Source: Paragorgia papillata (Eukaryota; Cnidaria; Anthozoa; Scleralcyonacea; Coralliidae). From it: a stretch of DNA of 64,000 nucleotides. The position numbers were made by a program, and so were the translations under genes. Position 1 is the first letter of the stretch. Every line of letters starts with the position of its first letter. The notes below the pieces were generated by a model. It made no database searches. It had not been told where the DNA came from and saw nothing but the letters and a program-made list of their open reading frames with translations. Below are positions 1 to 21,100 of the stretch, in pieces. The stretch spans positions 9,142,501 to 9,206,500 of the forward strand of contig JAWNZC010000314.1 of assembly GCA_035771165.1 (NCBI GenBank), given 5' to 3'.

Positions 1-11516
<11,516 letters not shown>

Positions 11517-11573
11517 AAATTAACAAAATAGTTGGTTAGGAATTATTTCTTATTATTGTCAAAGAGAAATAGA

Positions 11574-11579
11574 AATAAA
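11574..11579 (+). terminator. PARP14-like: Candidate poly(A) signal of gene 1
   Basis: AATAAA 58 bases after the stop codon. Position fits; use is inferred. Confidence 0.5.
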
Positions 11580-11634
11580 ATGTTCAATATTTTTAACTGT
11601 CAACGTCACGTTTGTTACTTGGTTATCATACTCC

Positions 11635-12380
11635 AGTATTTATTCTCCAGTATAAATAAAGTTAATTTAGTTTACTCCAGTTTCCTCCTCTAGTAACACT
11701 GGACCAAGGAGGAATTGTCCTTATTGGACCTTCAAGGAGAACAGTTTAGACATGACTGATATAGAGTTATCTAGTATAAATTAATAAAGTTACTTTAGTT
11801 TACTCCAGTTTCCTCCTCTACTACGGTAACACTGGACACGGAGGGATTGTCCTTATTGGACCTTCAAGGAGAACAGTTTAGATACGACTGATAGGGTTAT
11901 CCAGTATAAATGAAGTTAGTTTAGTTTACTCTAGTTTACTACTGTAGCAACTCTGGACCAATAAGGGATGGTCCTTACTGCACCTCTAGGAAGAACAGTT
12001 TAGATATGACTGATAGGGTATTATGGTTATCCAGTATAAATAAAGTTAGTTTAGTTTACTTTAGTTTACTCTTAGTAACACTGGACCAATCAGGGATGGT
12101 CCTTACTGGACCTCTAGGAAGAACAGTTCAGATATGACTGATAGGTTTATCCAGTATAAATAAAGTTAGTTTATAGTTTCAAACACCGCAAGTTATATCC
12201 GGGTACTGGTAGTAGCACTAGACCAATGGAACATTTACTGAACAGTTTGTACAAATAATAAGGTTATCCAGTATAAATAAAGGTAGCTTAGTTTACTTTG
12301 GCTTCTTCTTGTTGTAATACTGGACCAGCAAGGGATGAACTTTACTGGACTTCTGTAGGAATCTTAACAAGTAACGGTTT
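11635..12380. repeat. Tandem repeat, about 125-bp unit, six copies
   Basis: The block CACTGGACCAA..GGGATGGTCC..CAGTTTAGA..TCCAGTATAAAT recurs with the GGACC landmark near 11702, 11832, 11954, 12082, 12222 and 12325, so the unit is about 100 to 140 bp. It lies just 3' of gene 1 and encodes nothing obvious. Confidence 0.8.
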
Positions 12381-12834
12381 CTTTAAGAGAATTAAGACAA
12401 AATTAAACAATAAAAACATTTTATTAAAAAAGTGACGTTTCGACGAACCTATAACGTCATTTTCAAGTCAAAATAAAAACCAAAGTGTACGGAATATTTA
12501 TATAGTAATTTTACAATAATTAGATTCAAAGCTAAGACATAAATTAATTAAACATTAAGAGATAAACAATTAAAAACATACACTAAACTAGATCACAAAA
12601 TAAATAAAAAGTTTGGTGCAGTTTAAGAAACGTAACAGGTAAGAACAGTTTAAGTATGACTAATTCGTATCTATAGTATATAAACAAAGTTAGTTTATAG
12701 TTGGTGTTAGTTTTAGTATGTATGCAGCTTTAGCCTTCAATTCCGCTTTGGCATGCAGATAATGCAAACTTGATCATTAAAGGTCTTTAATTAGAATACA
12801 TCAAACGTGTATCTTTCCAATCAAATTACTCCTA

Positions 12835-13160
12835 AGGATTTTTCAATGTGGCCGTGTCGAGGCATATCAAAGGCGCTTTAAGCAGCCGCCATACGACACA
12901 GTTCAGACCACGGATCCCAGCTAAGCCCAAGGTGTTGATTTTACGGAGTGAGGAAAACCGGAGAACCCGGCGAAAAACCCTCGGAACACAAGAGAGACCA
13001 ACTAAACTACTCACATAAGTCCCAAGCTCGAGAACGGGGTCACCCATCCAAGTACTAACCCTGTCTAACCGGGTTTAACTATTGGTGAGAGACAGCGCCC
13101 TAACAGCACACGCCATCCGCCAGTCTAGGGGACTTCCCAGAATCTAACTCAAACTTTCAC
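12835..13160 (-). mobile_element. 5S rRNA-headed SINE, copy 1
   Basis: On the minus strand the head contains GTTAGTACTTGGATGGGTGA, which is the box C region of 5S rRNA. A core with GGGTTTTTCGCCGGGTTCTC follows. A second copy at 49556..49725 shares head and core. This is the layout of SINE3-type elements, whose internal promoter derives from 5S rRNA. Confidence 0.7.
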
Positions 13161-13379
13161 TTTCACATCATGTTATGCTGATTGGAAAGATGTGAACATT
13201 TACTGAAGAGCTTCTCTGTAAAAATGATCGATTCTTGAGACGGAGAAGTTATGTTTTCAAATTAACATAATTAATTGTAACATACATTTATTCTATTGAA
13301 GCACCTAAAAGGGTTGTAGCGTATTCCATCTATCTACGAAGGGTAAATAGCACAAAGTTCTAATTGTCTGTTATTTTAA

Positions 13380-13660
13380 CTTTCCATTGATTTTTACATT
13401 TGAACTTTTCATTTAACGTTTGAACTTTTCATTTAGAAAAAATAGATAGTTCAAAGTTGAAAATAAAAAAGTTAAATGTTAAAAATGAAAAGTTAAAAAT
13501 AAAAAGTTCATAGTTAAAAATAGAAAGTTCAAAGCTAAAAATTGAAATTTCAAAGTTGAAAATAAAAAGTTAAAAATACAAAGTTGAAACGCAAAAATTG
13601 AAAACTGAAACGCAAAAATATAAAGTTAAACGCAAAAATAAAATCTTGAAAGAAAGTTAA
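13380..13660. repeat. AAAGTTAAAAAT-type tandem repeat
   Basis: Imperfect repeats of about 10 to 14 bases (AAAGTTAAAAATAA, AAAGTTGAAAA). Its reading frames are low-complexity shadows. Confidence 0.75.
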
Positions 13661-13888
13661 AAATGACAAAAAAACAAAAAAAACGAAAAGTTGATGTGAG
13701 CCTGCTGGGCTTCCGTATACAGGATCTTCTAATGAATTAATGTGGCGCGCGAGAAAAAAGAAGACCCTGGTAAAGGCTACAAACATCTCTAGAATATTTA
13801 GAGATTTTATCGCATGCGCGATTGGGCATGGCTCTTGATACTGACCACAACATCGTGGACCCTTATGGTTGGTCACTGACGATCACCC

Positions 13889-13965
13889 CTGATGAAGACA
13901 CTACATCAGAGTGTCGAAACGTTGGGTCATGAACAGTAACTTTTTAAGCTACGTTCAAAAAACGT
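13889..13965 (+). ncRNA. Hammerhead-ribozyme-like core (Penelope-like remnant)
   Basis: CTGATGA (13889..13895), a GACAC/GTGTC stem II with an 11-base loop, then GAAA (13916..13919). Next comes ACGT, which could pair with a later ACGTT near 13953 as stem III. These are the conserved boxes of a hammerhead ribozyme. Such motifs are known in Penelope-like retroelements. Stem I is not resolved, so activity is uncertain. Confidence 0.5.
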
Positions 13966-14389
13966 TTAAGTCAGAGTAGCGTTAAAGTGTTAAACTATGT
14001 CTGATTCTTCACCTGGCTGCATTGGGGATTTATTTGTTAAACATTATAAACTGTTCTCAAAAGAAAGAATTAAATACTTTTTTAAGATTGAAACTAGAAG
14101 TCTTCGAATTTGAGTACTGAGCAGTACTGTACGCTTTCCTGAGCGAAACAAGGCATCTGCTCCTCCGATTTCATTGCCTGTGGCTGTTTTTCGAAGAGAT
14201 CCATGGCGTGATGATTTCTACTGTCAGGGAGTGTTGCTTTGGACGAAATTTTGAGACAAGGGTTGGCAAATTTAATCGTTCGAATTACTAATGAATGATC
14301 AAATGTTCAAAAAACATCTCTGTCAAAAAACTATAATTTCATGTTTTGTTATAGTTATTTAGTATATATACAGCTTACCGTAAAGTTCC

Positions 14390-14850
14390 GAAAGTAGCCA
14401 GAGCAGGCTACTTACGGGGGGTCCTGCTACTTACGGGGGGGCGGTTACTTACAGGGGGGCTGCTACTTACGGGGGGGGGGGGCGGCTACTTTCAAGGGGC
14501 GGCTATTTTTTGGGGTAAAAATTGCGTTAGAAAGAGAGAATTAATTTTATAAGTAGTTTTTTGTTATAAGTTGGCGTACTAAATCAAATAAATTTATTTC
14601 AAAGCTGAAAGTTAAGCGTTTAGTGGAAAGTTAATAAATATGGAAAACTTTTTGCGCTGATCGAATGGTCAACAAACTTATGCTGACGTAGACAACTCTT
14701 GCATGCTGACGTAAAGAGGTTACATTCGGGGAGTGGTTACTTTCGAAAGGGACTACTACTTTTGGGTTTATTTTGCATCATTAAAAAAAGCTGTTACTTT
14801 TTTTTAGGGGGGGCAGTTATTTTCAGGGGGGTGGTGGGAACTCTACATAT
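14390..14850. repeat. G-run-rich repeat
   Basis: Repeated GGCTACTTACGGGGGG units with runs of 6 to 10 G, and further G runs at 14807..14830. Another run of about 14 G lies at 15031..15045. G-quadruplex potential on this strand. The 142-aa open frame at 14699 spans these repeats and is not taken as a gene. Confidence 0.7.
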
Positions 14851-15244
14851 TGTTTACCAAATTAAAATTACTAACAAATGTGTGCAGTGCAACTACTGCA
14901 AATTTGTATCTAGTATTCATATTAAGAAAGTTAAAAGCTTTAGCACATTAATGGGCTTTCAGCATGGAAAATTGGAAATAACTGGCAAAAATAAACCATG
15001 GGAGTTGTGCTTCTCAGTATCGTCGAGAGGGGGGGGGGGGGGGGTAGGTGGGATAATTACCCCGGGGCCTGGGCCCAGAAGGAAACCACTAAAAATTCAG
15101 TCTATTAAGATATATCATATATTATAATAATTATCAAAAACTTAGCGCTGGGGCCCAGTAAAACCTTGGTAAAAATATCGGAGGGGGCCTGCATGCAAAT
15201 TATGACCCAGGGCCCATTCTGGCTCTCGACGGCCGTGGTGCTTC

Positions 15245-15360
15245 TACATATGTCTATAAGTAATAGCATAAAAAGGTGCATTAGCTACTAAACATCCCGA
15301 ATCAAGCGGGACGTTTAATAGCTAATGCACCTCTTTTTCTGCTATTCCTTTGTAATATGT
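15245..15360. repeat. Foldback repeat
   Basis: GGTGCATTAGCTA..AAC and its inverse around a CCCGAATCAAGCGGGA loop, with further pairing outside (AATAGCATAAAAA / TTTTTCTGCTATT). Hairpin MITE-like sequence with no coding capacity. Confidence 0.7.
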
Positions 15361-16142
15361 TTGCGAGAATTTCTTTTGTTGTCACCTCCATTGACATCAA
15401 ACTGGGTTGATTAGTTCTAATCAGACCTGCATGGTTTGACGTCAACGGGGGTAGGATTAGTAAAACTGAATATGAGGTATATGTATATTAGTTGTTAAAT
15501 ATGGACATGTGAGAGCAAAAGAAATTTCCACAAACATGATTCAGTTATGCCATGACCATGACTTTGAGGTGAACAGTAATAGATCTCCAATGTAATAGGA
15601 AATTGATGTACAACTGGTTTTAAACCAATCTCGTTTCCAGAGCCCACGTTCCCCTTACCCAGCTGGTGGGAAATGAGAGGCTCTGGATAATCCGTTCACG
15701 CCATCACAGGATTCTGGTTATCTGGAAGAAGAGTTATATAGAGTTCACTGTGTTCATCAGCCAATGAAATATCGATGTGAAATGGATTATCCCAAAGTCT
15801 CTATTGGTTTTAAACCTGATAAGATGCTGCTCATTTATTAAACATTACTTAACTTTATTTATAATATGCATGACAAAATTACTGCATTCTGATTGGTTGA
15901 GAGGAGTGCAAATTAAATCGTTAATTATATACCCTTCTGTAATGAGGTTCAAATGCTGCAATTTGATTGGTTTAGAGTAGTGAGATTTGAGCCTTAATCG
16001 CACTCTTGGTAGCTGCAATCCCACTCCTACCTCAATGAATCAAAACAAGGCAGGTTGACAGAATTGACCAATCACAGTCCAACATGCAAAGTGTTTAATG
16101 CAAAAATGGAGGATTTTCAATATAAAATTTTTTAATATAAAT

Positions 16143-16286
16143 AAGTTTTGTGGAAACACCATGTAAAATATTTATTTGCTAAGCTTTTAGCCTGTTGACT
16201 CAGGCCTTTATCAGAGCAATGATGAAAGCCTGAGTCAACAGGCTGAAAGCTTAGCAAATAAATATTTTACATGGTATTTCCACAAA
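16143..16286. repeat. Inverted repeat with degenerate hammerhead cores on both strands
   Basis: GTTTTGTGGAAACACCATG..GCTAAGCTTTTAGCC and its inverse face each other. The + strand arm carries ATGATGA, an AGCCTG/CAGGCT stem II and GAAA; the - strand arm carries CTGATAA. The same flank occurs at 48846..48925 next to an intact core, so this is the same Penelope-like terminal family. Confidence 0.6.
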
Positions 16287-16591
16287 ACTTTAATATTTAC
16301 TATTAATTTATCGCCATGAAAACTTTCAAAATAATTTATTAATAAAATTTTTATTTGTATTATTTTACTTGTAACGTTTTGAAAACAATATCGTGTGCCC
16401 AAAAGATGAAAAACAAAGTGTCAGCCAGATTGGCACTCCGGTATTTATATTTAGTAAAGTAGCAGCACTCGGTGAAAAATGTTTCACAAATTTATACGTG
16501 ATTAACACGCTAAATACATAGGTATACAGTATTAAAACACGCTATAAAACAGAGACAGACAGTATTAAATTACTCACATTTTTCGTCCATT

Positions 16592-16706
16592 CTTTATCTA
16601 TAACTCCCGATTTTCTTTATCTATAACTCCCGATTTTCTTTATCTATAACTCCCGATTTTCTTTATCTATAACTCCCGATTTTCTTTATCTATAACTCCC
16701 GATTTT
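16592..16706. repeat. 22-bp tandem repeat, five copies
   Basis: TTTCTTTATCTATAACTCCCGA repeated head to tail (the unit is 22 bp; the reading here is from the phase of CTATAACTCCC). Confidence 0.9.
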
Positions 16707-16758
16707 CCTTCACATATAATTTATGAACTCCTCATAAATTCACTTTATTAAAAATACC

Positions 16759-16861
16759 CAGCCTCGGTCCCAGGCTCTTCAGTAATAAAAGGGCCAAGCA
16801 CCCCCGCGCGCTTGAGCGCTATGCTCGCCTTTTATTACTGAAGAGCCTGGGACCGAGGCTG
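16759..16861. mobile_element. 103-bp hairpin MITE with 9-bp target duplication
   Basis: The arms start CAGCCTCGGTCCCAGG and end in the inverse. AAAAATACC flanks both ends exactly (16750..16758 and 16862..16870). The terminus resembles CAACCTCGTACCCAGGG of the 10-kb AcademH-like element at 34414..44681, which also makes a 9-bp duplication. Probably a miniature member of that superfamily. Confidence 0.7.
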
Positions 16862-16903
16862 AAAAATACCCCTCTCCGTAAATTTTAAAGAAAATGCCAA
16901 AAT

Positions 16904-16930
16904 CAACCTCGTACCCAGGGTCTTTGTGCC
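16904..16930 (+). mobile_element. Solo AcademH-like terminus
   Basis: CAACCTCGTACCCAGGG followed by TCTT, identical over its first 21 bases to the left end of the element at 34414. No matching opposite end was seen nearby, so it is a fragment. Confidence 0.6.
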
Positions 16931-17199
16931 AAAATTTGCATTTTTTGCGGACCATGAATTTAGAGGCCTAGGTCTAGAATCCAAAAGTTGGGCTGCCATG
17001 AAGTATTTGCCGTCGAAAACAAAGAAGCCTGATTACAGACTTGATTATAGAAGGGTATATAATTAATGGATAATAGAACGAATTGAGTGCCAAATCATAC
17101 TCGTGATTAACAAATCGACCTTCCGCTTTGCGGTCGGTCGATTTAGTAATCACTTATGATTTTGGTATTAATAGCACCCTTGTCGTTCGATTACCCCCA

Positions 17200-17690
17200 T
17201 TAACATACCTTGTGCAACATGTCCAAAGATTGCCGTGTCCAATATGTAGTTGTCCCACATTGTAAAATATTGGACTAGCACGTGACGCTAAAGTAGACAT
17301 TTGATTGGACAATTATTTGTAAGAGTATAATAAACCGTCGTACTGTTCTTCCGTTCTGTAAACTCGATTAACTAGATTAATGAGCTATTTTATAACAGGA
17401 AAATCAAGTATAATCAATGAACATATCTACAACTACAAGCTTTAAGCTATCCTTAAGTACTTCAACTATCTTACATGTTTCTTATAATTTATTGCCTTTT
17501 TCGTACACTGACGTATTTTGTGAGTTCGGATTGGATAATTTATAAGTCAAGGCAACGCTCAGCCACCAACCTTCCAACCAGTAGCGTATGCTTTAATTTA
17601 TTTAACTGTTTCATTAAAGCATGATTGGTGATTTGTCGAATTTTTGAAATTTTGAAGCCATATCGAGGAATACAAAAGACTGAACAGCTG
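17200..17690. repeat. Downstream block shared with gene 3
   Basis: From TCCAATATGTAGTTGTCC through CGTCGTACTGTTCTTCCG and AAGCTATCCTTAAGTACTTC to about 17690, this stretch matches 45255..45560 in the same orientation. Both copies lie beyond the 3' end of a PARP14-like gene. Confidence 0.65.
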
Positions 17691-17792
17691 GAAATATCAC
17701 CATTTCTTAAGGTAAATTAGTAGTTTGAATATTTGTATACAAAATTAAAGGAAGCAGAGACCAAGAAGTACAAGACTGATTTTGTAATAAAT

Positions 17793-17895
17793 AGTGCTAT
17801 ATAATAAACTACTTAATAACCTTGACCGTTCGGCCTTTACGGTAAAATATTAAACCTCGGTTTGAGACGTATTAACCTCATTATTGCTCGGTCAA
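17793..17895. repeat. MITE-like repeat at the 3' end of gene 2
   Basis: ATATAATAAACTACTTA..GACCGTTCGG..CTCGGTCAATA resembles 6733..6866. It ends within about 12 bases of the gene 2 stop codon, so the native 3' UTR has probably been displaced or replaced. Confidence 0.55.
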
Positions 17896-17904
17896 TACAG
17901 CATT

Positions 17905-18188
17905 CTAAAGAAATGTCATAAGGTACTCAGGATAGCATTGGTGATCAAGAAATATGACAAAGATGGACGGATTGTGAATGTTGTTTACTACAGAGTCATA
18001 CAACAGTCCTGGATTGGCTGGATCATTCCTTGATGGCGGTGCCTTCATTCCCGCTCCACCTGTAGTATATCTTCCAACTAGAACTCTAGCCACATACATT
18101 TGACGGTAGTTTGAACTGCCACATTGAGCATAACCCAAGGAATAGGAGGCGTCTCGTGCAAAGTATACACCATTCCCAAACTTAACGC
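17905..18188 (-). CDS. PARP14-like: Gene 2 last exon: PARP catalytic domain, C-terminal half
   Basis: 284 nt, the same length as in gene 1. It encodes FGNGVYFARDASYS and ends YPEYLMTFL before TAG at 17905..17907. Confidence 0.93.
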
Positions 18189-21100
18189 CTATATATGTGC
18201 GGAGAAAGATGATTTAATACAGTACAAATCGGGACGGAGAATAACAAACGGACTGCTCTATTTTAACCATAACTTTAACCTGCGAATACAGCCGTCTCAC
18301 ATCAAACGAAACGCTTTGGATACGAAAGCTTGGCTGACAAGATCGTATCTTTATTTAAGGGCTGTTGATATGGGATCCGGGACGGAAGAAGTAAGCGGGA
18401 CGGAACGTTTTTCATCCCGAGTTTACATGAGAATGTTTTCAGGCGGGACAATTGCGACCGGGACGTTTCACAACACAGCTAGAAAGATGTAAAAACTGCA
18501 GAATAACAGAAAAATAGAAAGATTTTGACCTATTATGAAGAGCTGCTGTCCTCCTGCAAGCCGTTATCACTCATTTGTATCGAATAAACAGCTTAAGAAT
18601 CAAAATAAATACTAGAAATGGTATGCGTCATATCGACCGGGTTAGGCGGGTTGAGCAAACCAGAATCCCGGTTAGGTGGGACGGGACAAAAGCGTCCCGG
18701 CAAACACTTTCTCCATATAAACGAAATGAGATAAATAAAATGAAAATATAGTAGCGATGCGATCCCGCTTGACGTCCCGTCCCAGCAAACGTTCCGTCCC
18801 ACCTTCTATGTAAACAACCCCTTAGATGTCAAATGTATCTCAGCAACGCCCATTGATCTAATTATGGGCACCGTACTATTTTAACTGTTTATTTCGCAAA
18901 GCGAGGAAAATTAGAGAACTAGAAGAAAAACTATCAAAACGATAAAAACTAGTCTCGTCCGCAAAAGTCTCGGGTTGAAGCTGAAGTCGAATTACCCGGC
19001 GTCCTCTCCGAAACGTTTCCTGCGGAGAAGACTAGATATAAACAGTTATGTAAGTGAGTATCACTTTTTTTCATTCAAGAGTGTGATAAACGCGCTCTAA
19101 ATGAATATTATGCTGCATGTATACTAATCACTTGAATAAAGGATCACAACGCCTCTGTGAGAACAATGAAACCTGCACGAGTGCATGTGTAAAAAAGTTG
19201 AGTGCCGCGTAGGCAGTATTTTAGATAGAGGAAAGTGAAAAGGAGGTAAACTGCCGAGGTTTTTGGTAAGAGAACACTGACGTTTCGAGCGGAGCCCTTC
19301 ATCAGAGTAGTGTCAAAGTTACTAGAAATACATGAACGCAACAACCTCTCACCCGCTTTTACATGCTTTTTTGAAACACCCCCTGATTAAAATAAGCACT
19401 CCTGATATACAGCCAATACAAAAACAAACAGATATAAAAACAAATGATATTAAATCCTTTGGATATTAAATTATAGAATTTATGGATAGCTCGATAGGAC
19501 GACAAAACTGATTTAAATAATTTAATGAAAGTTGAACATATCAAAGCAAAACTTAGATTTCATTATTAAATTCTGGTTGTAAAAAATATATTGTTTTTAG
19601 GAGGTTTCAAAAGGGATTAGTTTTAGCAAGCCTTTAAATGGCTTCTCTATGCATGTACATTTTGCAAAGGCAGAATTAAAAGTTAACAGCTCAAAATTAC
19701 ATTTATAATAGAGTCTGAGATAAAAACAATTCAGTAGAATCGGATTCCAGAAAGAAGAATTAAACAGACAACGTTTCAGTCGAAGTTGTATATTGTTTTA
19801 GGACATAAGGACAAAATACAAATCCCCCACCGTTAACTTTAAAATGATTTTGAGATCACTGAGTGACCACAAACACTGCAATTCAGATCGAGTTTTTGTT
19901 TACCATACGGCGTTTGGTTTCTTCAGGTTCTCTGGTTTCGCTTCAAGATATATTAAAGCGGTAGTTTGTATCCTTTTCTTCGTTGTTCTCTTTTCATTTA
20001 AGTAGAACAGGCTCCATTTCGTTAAACGAAAGCAACAATGATAATACTGACAGATTTAGTTTTCTGCATCGCTAGTCACCAGTATCCAACTATTCTTACC
20101 GCGTAACACCGTACCAAACATATATATAAATAAACTATTTCCGAGATTACGTCCCCCTCGCTTTTTCTCCACGCGTGTAAAATGGACTCATGCACGCATG
20201 TCGAGATTGGCCCTACGCCCGGGCTCGGGGACAAGTACCAAACTTTCAAGTAATTAAACACGAGTTTGAGTGTTTGATCAGGGGTTCCAAACACGAGAAA
20301 ACAAATGAAAACCGAGGGCGTAGCCCCGATGTTTTTATTGTTTTCGAGTGTTTGGAGTCCTTTGTTTTGTACTGTTTCATACACAGTAAACGAGTGTTTG
20401 ATCTTGCTTCTCAAACGAGTATTCGCATCGCGATTTGCAGTGTTTTCTTCATTGATTTTAATATGCAGATTAAGAAATGTGATCCAGTTCACCAGGAAAT
20501 TTCATGTAGTTAAATGGAATTTAAGTAAGTTAACAACTAAGAGCGGTCAGTAAAGCGGGAGAGCGGTCAGTAAAGTGGAACAGCGGTCAGCGGTCTCTAG
20601 CGGGTCAGGCAGGCGCAAGTGGTCGTCAGTTGGACGCGGTGAGTATTGCTCAACGTAGCGTGGCGGAAAGTACGGTTCATCGAAGCGTGAAAGTTGTTTG
20701 TGTGTATCTTCCCCTCTCCCTCCCAAAAAATTCATTTTTTCTTTCTTCTTTTGACTCTATACCTTCCACTGACCTAGTCAGTGTGACGGGTGCCTGGAGT
20801 CTGGTGTGGGGGCTCATGGCTGGGTTGCGGGGATTTGCCAGTCATGAGAGCGGTATTCTGTCTGGGGGCTGGCTGTGGAAGTGGAAGCCCCTGGATGACC
20901 CAGGCACCCAACCTGCATAAGCGATGCAGTTGATAACTATAGGTTTTCACGGGGTATCAAAACTCATGCATGTGATGTGGTATACGTTCATGGATTGGCT
21001 AAGATAATTCATGAATTATTAATGAGTTTTAGAAAACTGTTTTCAAATAAGAGAGTTTATTTTTAACTAAATTATTTGTTTTATAGGCACTTTAAATGAG

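Noticed and set aside
14699..15127. 142-aa + strand frame
   Set aside because: It spans G runs and foldback repeats, with no recognisable domain and no splice-linked neighbours.
20190..20553. Overlapping frames of 82 to 138 aa on both strands
   Set aside because: They lie in a CGAGTGTTT-rich palindromic stretch inside a gene 2 intron; no domain and no conservation with the matching intron of gene 1.
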